From Microbacterium sp. No. 7 (GTDB taxonomy: Bacteria; Actinomycetota; Actinomycetes; Actinomycetales; Microbacteriaceae), in the NCBI RefSeq assembly GCF_001314225.1, contig NZ_CP012697.1, forward strand, positions 3,596,001 through 3,660,000: a stretch of DNA of 64,000 bases. Direction: 5' to 3'. Below, piece by piece: positions 8,805 through 17,218 of this stretch. Each line of letters starts with the position of its first letter. Within the stretch, counting starts at the first letter, position 1. The notes under the pieces are model-generated. The model did no database searches. It saw only the letters and a list, made by a program, of their open reading frames with translations, and was not told where the DNA came from. The translations under genes and the position numbers were made by a program.

Positions 8805-10145
8805 GTGAGTGAACGCGTTCTCGTCAAGCAACTGCAGGCCCGCGAAGACGGCCCCGTCTCGGTATCGGGATGGGTCGAGACCGTCCGCGATCAGAAGAAG
8901 GTGCAGTTCGTCATCCTGCGCGACGAGAGCGGCGCCGTGCAGCTCGTCAACCCGGCGACGCGGCCCGACCCCGACGGCGCGGAGCAGGACGTGGCAGCAC
9001 TCGCGCTCACCGACACGATCTCGAACCTCGCGACGGGCACCTTCCTCACCGTGACGGGCGAGCTCAAGCACGACGAGCGCGTCAAGCTCGGCGGCGTGGA
9101 GATCAGGATCGGCGCGCTCGACATCGCCGCCGCGGCGCTGCCGGAGACGCCCATCGCAGCCGACAGCAGCCTCGACAAGCGCATGGACTGGCGCTTCCTC
9201 GACCTGCGCCAGCGCCGCAACAACCTGGTCTTCCGGGTGCAGACGACGCTCGAGCACGCGATGCGCACGTACTGGATCGAGCGCGACTACATCGAGATCC
9301 ACTCCCCCAAGCTCATGGCCTCGGCGTCGGAGTCGAACGCCGAGCTGTTCGAGGTGCCCTACTTCGAGGAGAAGACGGCCTACCTCGCGCAGAGCCCGCA
9401 GTTCTTCAAGCAGATGGCCCAGTCGGCCGGCTTCGGCAAGATCTTCGAGATCGGCGACGTCTACCGCGCCGACCCGAGCTTCACCTCGCGCCACGCCACC
9501 GAGTTCACGTCGATCGACGCGGAGATCAGCTGGATCGACTCGCACGAGGACGTCGCGGCCATGCAGGAGGAGCTGCTGCAGACCGCGATCCAGGCGGTCA
9601 AGGACAAGCACGGCGACGAGATCGCGGAGCTCTTCGACATCGACGTCGTCGTGCCCGCCCTCCCGTTCCCGCGCATCCCGCTCGCGGAGGCCCGTGAGAT
9701 CGTGAAGGCGCGCGGCTACGAGATCCCCCGCACCGACGGCGACCTCGACCCCGAGGGCGAGCGCCAGATCTCCGCGCACGTGCGGGAGACCTACGGTCAC
9801 GAGTTCGTGTTCATCACCGACTACCACCCCGAGATCCGCGCGTTCTACCACATGCGCGACCCGGAGACGGGGCTCACGAAGTCGTACGACCTGCTCTACA
9901 AGGGCGTCGAGATCACGACGGGCGCGCAGCGCGAGCACCGCGTCGACGTGCTCGAGGCGCAGGCGCGCGAGAAGGGCCTCGACCCGGAGCACCTCGGCTT
10001 CTACCTCGACTTCTTCCGGTACGGCGCCCCGCCGCACGGCGGCTTCGGCATGGGCCTCGCGCGCGTGCTCATGCTGCTGCTGGGCGAGTCGTCGATCCGC
10101 GAGGTGACCTACCTGTTCCGCGGGCCGACGCGCCTCGCGCCCTGA
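8805..10145 (+). CDS. aspS: Aspartate--tRNA ligase, archaeal type (possibly Asp/Asn nondiscriminating)
   Basis: Charges tRNA with aspartate. The 446-aa protein is much shorter than the roughly 590-aa bacterial AspRS because it lacks the GAD insertion; it is the archaeal/eukaryal form also found in some bacteria. Order: OB-fold anticodon-binding domain (residues 1-105, SVSGWVETVRDQKKVQFVIL), then the class II catalytic core with motif 2 (IFEIGDVYRADPSFTSRHATEF) and motif 3 (GGFGMGLARVLMLLLG, near residue 413). The GTG at 8805 (VSERVLVKQL) is chosen because the upstream in-frame codons are non-coding in character. If the cell makes Asn-tRNA through GatCAB, the enzyme may also charge tRNA-Asn; that cannot be settled from this window. 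Confidence 0.93.
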   Translation: MSERVLVKQLQAREDGPVSVSGWVETVRDQKKVQFVILRDESGAVQLVNPATRPDPDGAEQDVAALALTDTISNLATGTFLTVTGELKHDERVKLGGVEIRIGALDIAAAALPETPIAADSSLDKRMDWRFLDLRQRRNNLVFRVQTTLEHAMRTYWIERDYIEIHSPKLMASASESNAELFEVPYFEEKTAYLAQSPQFFKQMAQSAGFGKIFEIGDVYRADPSFTSRHATEFTSIDAEISWIDSHEDVAAMQEELLQTAIQAVKDKHGDEIAELFDIDVVVPALPFPRIPLAEAREIVKARGYEIPRTDGDLDPEGERQISAHVRETYGHEFVFITDYHPEIRAFYHMRDPETGLTKSYDLLYKGVEITTGAQREHRVDVLEAQAREKGLDPEHLGFYLDFFRYGAPPHGGFGMGLARVLMLLLGESSIREVTYLFRGPTRLAP

Positions 10146-10218
10146 GCCCGCGCCCCGCCGGGGACCCCGCGACGCCGACCGCCACAGCCTGAACCACACC
10201 ACCGACGGGACGGATGCC

Positions 10219-11004
10219 ATGATCGACGGCCTCGTGAACTTTCGCGACACGGGCGGCACGCCGCTCGCCTCCGGCGGCGTGACGCGCCACGGCGTGCTCT
10301 TCCGCTCCGAGGCGCTCGGCCGGGCGACGCCCGCGGGCCTGCAGGCGTTCGCCGAGAGCCCCATCGGCGTGGTCGTCGACTTCCGTACCGACCGCGAGCG
10401 CGCGCACACGCCCGACCTGCTGCCCGACACGCGGGCGTTCCGGATCGTCGAGCTCTCGCTGCTCGAGGGCGCCGTGAGCGAGCTCGCGAAGGATGCCGTG
10501 GGCGCCGCCGGCCCCGACGTCAGCCGCGACGCCGCGGCGATCCTGCTCGAGCGCCTGCCCGCCCTCGGCGAGCTGTACGTCGCGATGCTGTCGCACGCCG
10601 CCGAGTCGTTCGCGCACGTCGCGCGCCTGGTCGCCGCGAGCCGCGACGAGGAGCCCTCGGCCGTGCTCGTGCACTGCACCGCGGGCAAAGACCGCACGGG
10701 CATCGCGACGGCGCTGCTGCTCGACGCCGTCGGCGCGACCCGCGAGGCGATCGTCGCCGACTACACCGCGAGCGGGCGCAACCTCGCCGGGCCGTGGGCC
10801 GACGCCGTGCTCGCCTCGATCGAGCGTCACAACATGCCGGTCACGCCGCGGCTGCGCGAGCTGGCGACCGAGACGCCCGCCGAGGCGATCGAGCACGCCC
10901 TCGCGTGGGTCGAGTCGCAGCACGACTCGGTCGCGGGATACCTGCGCTCGGGCGGCCTCTCCGACGCCGAGCTGACGACGCTGCGGTCGCGGCTCGCGGG
11001 CTGA
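10219..11004 (+). CDS. Tyrosine-protein phosphatase (Ptp/IphP type)
   Basis: The 261-aa protein carries the P-loop phosphatase motif HCTAGKDRTGIA (near residue 153), the CX5R active site of the atypical tyrosine/lipid phosphatases of the IphP/MptpB type. The N terminus NFRDTGGTPLASGGVTRHG and VVDFRTDRER match the family's substrate-loop region. It is probably cytoplasmic, as no signal peptide is seen. Natural substrates (phosphotyrosine proteins or phosphoinositides) are unknown. The ATG at 10219 follows a 73-bp gap from aspS with no terminator visible. Confidence 0.92.
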   Translation: MIDGLVNFRDTGGTPLASGGVTRHGVLFRSEALGRATPAGLQAFAESPIGVVVDFRTDRERAHTPDLLPDTRAFRIVELSLLEGAVSELAKDAVGAAGPDVSRDAAAILLERLPALGELYVAMLSHAAESFAHVARLVAASRDEEPSAVLVHCTAGKDRTGIATALLLDAVGATREAIVADYTASGRNLAGPWADAVLASIERHNMPVTPRLRELATETPAEAIEHALAWVESQHDSVAGYLRSGGLSDAELTTLRSRLAG

Positions 11005-11031
11005 GCGCACCCGCCCCCGCCGCCGGCGACT

Positions 11032-11059
11032 TTGACGACCTTCGAAGAAGTGCTATAAA
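11032..11059 (+). promoter_or_regulatory. Promoter of locus A
   Basis: TTGACG (11032-11037), a 16-nt spacer and TATAAA (11054-11059) preceded by TGC, an extended -10. The region is far more AT-rich than its surroundings. A G-rich ribosome site (CGGGGGGATC, 11081-11090) follows just before the ATG at 11095; the same G-run leader recurs before 28838 and 29788 in locus B. Confidence 0.7.
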
Positions 11060-11094
11060 AGAGGCCACATATTGTTGATTCGGGGGGATCATTC

Positions 11095-11442
11095 ATGGCT
11101 TCCAAGAGCACGAGCACCACAGGAGTTCAGCACGGCCGCGGCCGGCGAGCGTCCGGGCGAATCGCGGCGGCAGTGCTGTCGCTCGGCATCGTCGTCGCCA
11201 GCGCTCCGGCAGTTCATGCGGGGGTGATGTACAACGTCGGCTCCTGGTGGGGCGAGGCGTACGCCTCCGGATACTCCAACACGGGCGCCGACGGATTCCT
11301 GCAAGGGCACGCACGGCTGGGTGACAAGGTCGACTGGGGGAAGTACTCCAAGGTCGAGACGAGAGCATACGTGTCGGGCTTCAACTTCTCGCACCAGGCG
11401 ATCCTCTACAGGAACGGCGCGATCTACGCACGTGCCCAGTGA
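11095..11442 (+). CDS. Secreted small protein, locus A (unknown family)
   Basis: A 115-aa precursor: a basic N terminus with Twin-Arg-free residues to about 24, a hydrophobic core (AAAVLSLGIVVASAPAV) and a probable signal peptidase site after VHA (about residue 42). The mature part is about 73 residues, rich in Gly, Tyr and Trp (GSWWGEAYASGYSN), without cysteine. It is clearly homologous to 29788-30132; the shared core is ARLGD..DWG..S...T.A..SGF.F.HQAI.YR.G, ending in AQ. I do not recognise the family. Size, Sec export and lack of cysteine recall lactococcin 972-type bacteriocins, but that family's sequence signature is absent. A strong promoter and G-rich ribosome site precede it and two lipoprotein genes follow. 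Confidence 0.8.
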   Translation: MASKSTSTTGVQHGRGRRASGRIAAAVLSLGIVVASAPAVHAGVMYNVGSWWGEAYASGYSNTGADGFLQGHARLGDKVDWGKYSKVETRAYVSGFNFSHQAILYRNGAIYARAQ

Positions 11443-11485
11443 GTCCCGCCGCTCGGCTCACAGCCACGCTCGGGTCGGTGATCCC

Positions 11486-12124
11486 GTGATCGGCGGGAGG
11501 CGGTCGCGGTGGTTCTGCGGACTTGCGGCCGTCTCGTCGCTGATGCTCCTGACGGGATGCGGCTCACCGGGCACGGGGCCACGGGAGGGCAAGATCGCGA
11601 GCTCGATGGGCGCTCTCATCGAAGAGGCACTGTCGGGTGAGATGTCGGACTGGGATCGCGCCGTCCTGGAGCGGGCGCGGGAAACCGGGCAGATCAGTCA
11701 TGCCGACTATCTGGAAGGGGTCGGACTGTACGAGGACTGCATGGCGGCGGCGGGCATTCCGCTGGTACGGACCGACCACCCCAACGGTCTCGTCGAGCTC
11801 CAGCCCGGCGCCGTGCCCGCCGGCGACGACGGAGACGAGCAGCTCCTGCGAACGAACCACGAGTGCATGTCGGAGACGTACGGCACCACGCAGGATCTGT
11901 ACGGCTTTCAGCGCGGGAACCCGGACTTGCTGCGCGATTCGGCCGAGGTCGTCGTCCGGTGTCTCGCCGACGCCGGGGTCATCGACGATCAGTTCGACCG
12001 CGACGATTTCCAAGCCCGCGTCCTCGACGACTTCTCGCCCGAGAGGCTGCCGTTCGACATCATGGACGCGCAGGTTCAGAGCTGCTTGTACGGGGCGGGG
12101 ATGTCATTCCTGGTCGTAGAATAG
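11486..12124 (+). CDS. Lipoprotein of unknown family, locus A copy 1
   Basis: A 212-aa lipoprotein: signal peptide with lipobox LLTGC at about residue 25. The body carries conserved blocks SDWDRAVLERARETGQIS.ADYLEG, YEDCM, DHPNGLVE.QP, ECM, NPDLLRDS.EVVVRCL.DAG, RDDFQ, PERLPFDIMD and VQSCL. The four conserved cysteines after the lipid-modified one (in the CM, ECM, RCL and SCL blocks) probably form two disulfides outside the membrane. The GTG start at 11486 is supported by identity with copy 2 over the whole leader. It begins 43 nt after the secreted small protein and is probably in its operon. Function unknown; homologues lie at 12176, 28952 and 30215. Confidence 0.8.
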   Translation: MIGGRRSRWFCGLAAVSSLMLLTGCGSPGTGPREGKIASSMGALIEEALSGEMSDWDRAVLERARETGQISHADYLEGVGLYEDCMAAAGIPLVRTDHPNGLVELQPGAVPAGDDGDEQLLRTNHECMSETYGTTQDLYGFQRGNPDLLRDSAEVVVRCLADAGVIDDQFDRDDFQARVLDDFSPERLPFDIMDAQVQSCLYGAGMSFLVVE

Positions 12125-12175
12125 CCGGCGCCGTCACTCGCGGGTCGCCGGCGCCGTGCTCGGGTCGGTGATCCC

Positions 12176-12814
12176 GTGATCGGCGGGAGGCGGTCACGGT
12201 GGTTCTGCGCACTTGCGGCCGTCTCGTCGCTGATGCTCCTGACGGGATGCGGCTCACCGGGCACGGGGCCACGGGAGGGCAAGATCGCGAGCTCGATGGG
12301 CGCCCTCATCGAGCAGACGCTGTCCGATGAGATGTCGGACTGGGACCGTGCCGTCCTGGAGCGGGCGCGGGAAACCGGGCAGATCAGTCATGCCGACTAT
12401 CTGGAAGGGGTCGGGCTGTACGAGGACTGCATGTCAGTGGCCGGCATCCCACTGGTACGGACAGACCACCCCAACGGTCTCGTCGAGCTCCAGCCCGGTG
12501 CTGCGCCTGCCGATGAAGAAGGGCTCGATATACTCATGCGCACCAATCACGAGTGCATGTCGGACACGTACGGCGCGATTCAAGAGCTGTACCGCTATCA
12601 GCAGGGCAACCCTGACCTGCTGCGCGACTCGTCCGAGGTCGTCGTCCGGTGTCTCGCCGACGCCGGGGTCATCGACGACCGCTTCGATCGCGACGACTTC
12701 CAAGCCCAGGTGCTCGACGACTTCACACCCGAGAGGCTGCCGTTCGACATCATGGACCCCCAGGTTCAGAGCTGCTTGCACGTGGCGGGGATCGCCTTCC
12801 TTGTCGACGAATGA
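12176..12814 (+). CDS. Lipoprotein of unknown family, locus A copy 2
   Basis: Tandem duplicate of the gene at 11486, same length (212 aa) and same GTG start with an identical 20-nt leader. The first third, through the signal peptide and the SDWDRAVLERA block, is almost identical to copy 1 in DNA. The middle (around ADEEGLDILMRTNHECM) and the last residues (AFLVDE) have diverged. All conserved cysteines are kept. The gap to copy 1 is 51 bp. The pattern fits a recent duplication or gene conversion limited to the 5' half. Probably a surface lipoprotein working with the secreted small protein; role unknown. Confidence 0.8.
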   Translation: MIGGRRSRWFCALAAVSSLMLLTGCGSPGTGPREGKIASSMGALIEQTLSDEMSDWDRAVLERARETGQISHADYLEGVGLYEDCMSVAGIPLVRTDHPNGLVELQPGAAPADEEGLDILMRTNHECMSDTYGAIQELYRYQQGNPDLLRDSSEVVVRCLADAGVIDDRFDRDDFQAQVLDDFTPERLPFDIMDPQVQSCLHVAGIAFLVDE

Positions 12815-12946
12815 TGACGCACCCGCTCACACGGTCGTCGGTGCCGATCTCGATTCCGCGCACACTGGCGCCTCGGCGGCCGCGGGCGCTAGCGTGAGCG
12901 CAGAGCACCGGCACGGACGCCGGTGGATGCATGGGAGGGCCACATC

Positions 12947-13129
12947 ATGGCGGGAAAGTTCGAGCTCTGGGTCGACAAGGGCGGCGACTGGCGTTTCAAC
13001 CTCAAGGCGACCAACGGCCAGGTGATCGCCACCAGCCAGGGCTACTCCTCGAAGGCGAGCGCCCTGAACGGCATCCAGTCAGTCAAGAACAACGCCCCCA
13101 ACGCCGAGGTCGTCGAGATCGAGAAGTGA
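12947..13129 (+). CDS. YegP-family (DUF1508) small protein
   Basis: A 60-aa protein made of a single DUF1508 repeat: FELWVDKGGDWRFNLKATNG, then GYSSKASALNGIQSVKNNAPNAEVVE. Known members have one or two such repeats and no settled biochemical role. The ATG at 12947 is chosen because a GGAGGG ribosome site lies 7 nt upstream; an in-frame ATG at 12923 lies before that site. A strong hairpin follows at 13147, so it is likely a single-gene transcript. Confidence 0.9.
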   Translation: MAGKFELWVDKGGDWRFNLKATNGQVIATSQGYSSKASALNGIQSVKNNAPNAEVVEIEK

Positions 13130-13146
13130 TCGGGAGATAACGGTCA

Positions 13147-13183
13147 CCGGAGCGTCGCCGCTCGTTCATCGGCGGCGCTCCGG
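13147..13183 (+). terminator. Hairpin after the YegP-type gene
   Basis: A 14-bp stem (13147-13160 with 13170-13183, one G-T pair) and a 9-nt loop begin 18 nt after the stop. No U-run follows, as is usual for actinobacterial terminators. Confidence 0.65.
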
Positions 13184-13270
13184 CCGTTCGTCCGGGGTCA
13201 ATAGGGTCTCGTCTCGTCCCGGGTGCGCGCGTCTCACGCGTGCGCATCCCCGTGCATCGAGAGGAACCCC

Positions 13271-14380
13271 ATGTCCCGCTTCTCCCCGCGCCGCGCAGGC
13301 CTGGTCGCGCTGACGGCGGCCGTCGCGCTCGCCCTCACGGCGTGCGGCTCGTCGGCCGACACGGATGCCGCGACCGCGACGAGCCTCGCCGACATCGGCA
13401 CGTTCGAAGACCTGGAGGCCGCGGCGAAGGCCGAGGGCCGGCTCAACGTCATCGCGCTGCCGCGGGACTGGGCCAACTACGGCGAGATCATCGACCTGTT
13501 CAAGAGCCGCTACCCGGAGATCACGGTCGAGGAGCAGTCGCCCGATGTCTCCAGCGCCGAGGAGATCCAGGCCGCGAAGACCAACGAGGGCCTCGACACC
13601 GCCCCCGACGTGTTCGACCTGGGCCTGGCCGTCGCGCTCGCGAACACCGACCAGTTCGCACCGTACAAGGTGCAGACGTGGGACGACATCCCCGACGCGC
13701 TCAAGGAGCCCAGCGGCCTGTTCGTGGGCGACTACGGCGGGTACATGTCGGTCGGCTACGACTCGGCGAAGGTCCCCGCGCCGACGAGCCTCGACGACCT
13801 GCTCGGCGCCGACTACAAGGCCTCGGTCGCGCTCAACGGCGACCCCACGCAGGCCGGTGCCGCGTTCGCGGGCGTGGGCCTGGCGACCGTGCAGAGCGGC
13901 GGCACGCTCGACGACTTCACCCCCGGCATCGACTTCTTCGCCGCGCTCAACGCCGCGGGCAACTTCCTGAAGGTGGATGCCACGACCGCGACGGTCACCA
14001 GCGGCGAGACCCCGGTCGTCTTCAACTGGGACTACCTCAACGCGACGCACGTGAACGACGTGCCGACGTGGGAGGTCGTCGTGTTCCCCGGCACCGGATA
14101 CGCCGGCTACTACAACCAGGCGATCAACAAGGACGCCCCGCACCCTGCCGCGGCACGTCTGTGGCAGGAGTTCCTCTACAGCGACGAGGTGCAGAACCTC
14201 TGGCTGAAGGGCGGCGCCCGCCCCGTGCGCATGGCCGCGATGGTCGAGGCCGGCACGATCGACGCCACGCTCGCGGCCGCTCTGCCGGAGGCGCCGGCCG
14301 ACACCGTGGTGCCGACTGAGGAGCAGTCCACCGCCGCGGGCACCCTGCTCGGGGAGAAATGGGCCGCGGCGATCCAGTGA
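13271..14380 (+). CDS. ABC transporter substrate-binding lipoprotein (PotD/FutA-like)
   Basis: Extracellular solute-binding protein feeding the importer encoded immediately downstream. The 369-aa protein has a signal peptide with lipobox ALTACG near residue 25, then a class II periplasmic binding fold: an N-terminal lobe (AEGRLNVIALPRDWANYGEIIDLFKSRY is the entry strand), TAPDVFDLGLAVA, and a C-terminal lobe with PHPAAARLWQEFLYSDEVQN. Such proteins bind polyamines, ferric iron, thiamine or phosphonates. The Asp/Tyr-rich pocket does not let me choose. The ATG at 13271 directly precedes the signal sequence. The stop overlaps the next GTG by 4 nt. Confidence 0.88.
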   Translation: MSRFSPRRAGLVALTAAVALALTACGSSADTDAATATSLADIGTFEDLEAAAKAEGRLNVIALPRDWANYGEIIDLFKSRYPEITVEEQSPDVSSAEEIQAAKTNEGLDTAPDVFDLGLAVALANTDQFAPYKVQTWDDIPDALKEPSGLFVGDYGGYMSVGYDSAKVPAPTSLDDLLGADYKASVALNGDPTQAGAAFAGVGLATVQSGGTLDDFTPGIDFFAALNAAGNFLKVDATTATVTSGETPVVFNWDYLNATHVNDVPTWEVVVFPGTGYAGYYNQAINKDAPHPAAARLWQEFLYSDEVQNLWLKGGARPVRMAAMVEAGTIDATLAAALPEAPADTVVPTEEQSTAAGTLLGEKWAAAIQ

Positions 14381-15306
14381 CCACCGTCACCCCCACGGCC
14401 GCACACGATGCGGCCACCTCGTCCGCCGGGCCGGAGACCACCTCTCCGGCCCGGCGGACGGCCGCGCTTCTGCCGTGGCTCGGCCTCCTGCCGTTCGCCG
14501 TCTTCGCGGCGCTCTTCCTGCTGCTGCCCACGCTGCTGGCGGTGGGGTCCGGCTTCGTCGACGGCGACGGCGCGCTGACGTTCCACAACATCGCGGCCCT
14601 CGCCGACCCGGTGATCCTGCTGACGTTCTGGAACACGGTGTGGGTCTCGGCGCTCACCGCGATCATCGGCGCCCTCGTCGGGGCGCTCGTCTGCTACGCC
14701 ATGCTCGGCCTGCGCGAAGACGGCGCGACGCGCCGGACGGTGGATGCCGCCTCCGGCGTGCTCGCCCAGTTCGGCGGCGTCATGCTCGCGTTCGCCTTCA
14801 TCGCGACGATCGGCAACCAGGGCGTCGTGACCGTGCTGCTGCGCGAGACGATCGGCTTCGACCTGTACGCCGACGGCCCCTGGATCTACGACCTGCCCGG
14901 TCTGATCATGCCCTACGTCTACTTCCAGGTGCCGCTCATGGTCATCACCTTCATGCCGGCCCTCGCGGCGCTCAAGCCGCAGTGGGCGGAGGCGAACCTC
15001 ACGCTCGGCGGCACGCGCGGCTCGTTCTGGGCGCACGTCGGGTTCCCCGTGCTCGCGCCGTCGTTCGCCGCGTGCCTCCTCCTCCTGTTCGCCAACGCGT
15101 TCTCCTCCTACGCGACGGCCGCGGCACTCGTCAGCCAGGGCGCGCCGATCGTGCCGCTGCAGATCCGCGCGGCGCTGACGAGCGAGACGGTGCTGGGCCG
15201 TGAGAACCTCGCGGGAGCGCTCGCGCTCGGCATGATCGTCGTCGTGGCGATCGTGATGTGGGGGTACTCGGCGATCCAGAAGCGCACGGCGAGGTGGCAG
15301 CGATGA
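14377..15306 (+). CDS. ABC importer permease, PotB-like
   Basis: A 309-aa inner-membrane permease with about six helices and the EAA-type loop (LAALKPQWAEANLTLGGTRGSFWAHVGFPVLAP, near residue 200) that docks on the ATPase. The start is GTG at 14377, inside the stop of the binding-protein gene (GTGA overlap). Together with the 15303 permease and the 16106 ATPase it forms a complete importer of the spermidine/putrescine/iron type. The first 35 residues are Ala/Thr/Pro-rich and probably cytoplasmic. Confidence 0.9.
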   Translation: MTTVTPTAAHDAATSSAGPETTSPARRTAALLPWLGLLPFAVFAALFLLLPTLLAVGSGFVDGDGALTFHNIAALADPVILLTFWNTVWVSALTAIIGALVGALVCYAMLGLREDGATRRTVDAASGVLAQFGGVMLAFAFIATIGNQGVVTVLLRETIGFDLYADGPWIYDLPGLIMPYVYFQVPLMVITFMPALAALKPQWAEANLTLGGTRGSFWAHVGFPVLAPSFAACLLLLFANAFSSYATAAALVSQGAPIVPLQIRAALTSETVLGRENLAGALALGMIVVVAIVMWGYSAIQKRTARWQR

Positions 15307-16109
15307 TCGCCCCCTCGCGCGCCACGCGCACCGTCATCGGACTCGTCGTCGGCATCCTGTTCGCCATCCCGCTGGCGAGCACCCTGCTCTACACCCTCCG
15401 CGACGGCGAGGGGTTCTCCGCCAAGAACTGGGCCGGCATGTTCGACCCCGCCCGTGCCTCGACGTTCAGCCCGATCTGGACGGGACTGGCCAACTCGCTC
15501 GTCCTCGCGGTCGTCACGGTCGCGATCGTGCTGCTGCTGGTCGCGCCCACGATCATCCTCGTGAACCTGCGGTTCCCGCGCCTCAAGCCCGCGTTCGAGT
15601 TCGTCGCGCTGCTGCCCATCTCGATCCCCGCGATCGTGCTCGTCGTGGGCCTCGCGCCGATCTACCTGCAGATCGGGCGCAGCCTGGGCACGGGCGCCTG
15701 GACGCTCGCGTTCGCCTACGGCGTCACGGTGCTGCCCTTCGCCTACCGCGCGATCCAGGCGTCCGTCGACGCCGTCGACATGCGCACGCTCGCCGAGGCG
15801 GCGCGCTCGCTCGGGTCGGGCTGGCCCACCGTCGTCGTGCGCGTGCTCGCGCCGAACCTGCGCCAGGGGCTGCTCGCGGCGTCTCTCATCTCCGTGGCCG
15901 TCGTGCTCGGCGAGTTCACGATCGCGTCCCTCCTGAACCGCCAGGTGCTGCAGACCGCGATCGTCGTCGTCAGCAAGCAGGACGCCTATGCGCCCGCGAT
16001 GATCACGCTGCTCGCCCTCGCGTTCTGCTTCCTCCTGCTCCTCATCATCGGCGGCGCGGGCCGCATCGGCGCCGCCGGTGGCGGCCGCGTCGGAAAGGCG
16101 TCCAGATGA
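15303..16109 (+). CDS. ABC importer permease, PotC-like
   Basis: A 268-aa second permease of the same importer, six helices. The EAA loop reads RTLAEAARSLGSGWPTVVVRVLAPNLRQG near residue 175. An ATGA overlap joins it to the upstream permease and another joins its stop to the ATPase start, so the four genes form one coupled translation unit. The C terminus is a short Gly/Arg-rich cytoplasmic tail. Confidence 0.9.
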   Translation: MIAPSRATRTVIGLVVGILFAIPLASTLLYTLRDGEGFSAKNWAGMFDPARASTFSPIWTGLANSLVLAVVTVAIVLLLVAPTIILVNLRFPRLKPAFEFVALLPISIPAIVLVVGLAPIYLQIGRSLGTGAWTLAFAYGVTVLPFAYRAIQASVDAVDMRTLAEAARSLGSGWPTVVVRVLAPNLRQGLLAASLISVAVVLGEFTIASLLNRQVLQTAIVVVSKQDAYAPAMITLLALAFCFLLLLIIGGAGRIGAAGGGRVGKASR

Positions 16110-17197
16110 CCTCCTCCAGCCCCCTCCCCCGCACCGCCGACAACGTCCTGCTCGCCGCGGCGGGCGAGGGCACGCGCGTGGAGTTCCGCGGCATCGTGAA
16201 GGACTACGGGACGACGCGGGTGCTGCACGGCATCGACCTCGACATCGCGCCCGGCGAGTTCGTGTCGCTGCTCGGCCCCTCGGGCTGCGGCAAGACCACG
16301 CTGCTGCGGGTGCTCGCCGGCCTCGAGCTCGCGACCGAGGGGCACGTGCGCCTGGGTGGCAGCGACGTGTCACGCGTGCCGACGAACCGACGCGACATCG
16401 GCATGGTGTTCCAGTCGTACTCGCTCTTCCCGCACCTGCGCGTCGAGGCCAACGTCGCCTTCGGGCTGCGCCGACGGCGCGTCGCGAAGGCGCCGGCCGC
16501 CGCGCGCGCCCGCGACGCCCTCGACCTCGTGGGGCTCGGCCACCTGGGCGACCGCTTTCCGCACCAGCTCTCCGGCGGCCAGCAGCAGCGCGTCGCGCTC
16601 GCCCGCGCCCTCGTCACCGAGCCGCGCGTGCTGCTGCTCGACGAGCCGCTCTCCGCGCTCGACGCGAAGGTGCGGGTGCAGCTGCGCGACGAGATCCGCC
16701 GCATCCAGCTGCGCCTGGGCATCACGACGGTCTTCGTGACGCACGACCAGGAGGAGGCGCTCGCCGTCTCCGACCGCATCGCCGTGATGGACGCCGGGCG
16801 CATCGACCAGATCGGCTCGCCGGAAGACCTCTACCTCCGGCCGACGACCGCGACGGTCGCCGCCTTCGTGGGACTCTCCAGCCCCGTCGAGGGGGTCGTG
16901 CAGGGCGGCACGGTGCTCGTGTGGGGCCAGCGCCTCCCCGTGCTCGGCGAGGCGCTCCCCGGCGCGGTGCACGCCCTCATCCGCCCGGAGAACGTGCGAT
17001 TCGTCGCGGAGGGCGAGGGCATCGCGGCATCCGTCGAGGAGAGCACGTTCCTCGGCAGCATCCGCCGCACACTCGTGCGCACCGACGACGGCACGATGCT
17101 GCGCGTGCAGCACGGCGCGAACGAGCGCGTCGACTACCAGCAGCGCGTCTGGGTCGCGGTCGCGCCCGAGCCGGTCGCCGTGCGTCCGTTCGCCTGA
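16106..17197 (+). CDS. ABC importer ATP-binding protein, PotA/FbpC-like
   Basis: Energises the importer at 13271-16109. The 363-aa protein has Walker A GPSGCGKTT (near residue 56), Q-loop MVFQSYSLFPHLR, signature LSGGQQQRVALARAL, Walker B VLLLDEPLSALD and the switch His in FVTHDQEEAL. A C-terminal TOBE-like region of about 110 residues (VEGVVQGGTVLVWGQRLPVLG onward) is typical of polyamine and ferric iron ATPases. It ends the operon; the next gene is convergent. Confidence 0.92.
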   Translation: MTSSSPLPRTADNVLLAAAGEGTRVEFRGIVKDYGTTRVLHGIDLDIAPGEFVSLLGPSGCGKTTLLRVLAGLELATEGHVRLGGSDVSRVPTNRRDIGMVFQSYSLFPHLRVEANVAFGLRRRRVAKAPAAARARDALDLVGLGHLGDRFPHQLSGGQQQRVALARALVTEPRVLLLDEPLSALDAKVRVQLRDEIRRIQLRLGITTVFVTHDQEEALAVSDRIAVMDAGRIDQIGSPEDLYLRPTTATVAAFVGLSSPVEGVVQGGTVLVWGQRLPVLGEALPGAVHALIRPENVRFVAEGEGIAASVEESTFLGSIRRTLVRTDDGTMLRVQHGANERVDYQQRVWVAVAPEPVAVRPFA

Positions 17198-17218
17198 GCG
17201 CGGCGCGGGCGCGGCGCC

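Noticed and set aside
11095..11442. Assignment of the secreted small proteins to lactococcin 972
   Set aside because: Size and secretion agree, but the lactococcin 972 signature around GTW..GYG and the FYYNFW-type end are absent, so I left them unassigned.
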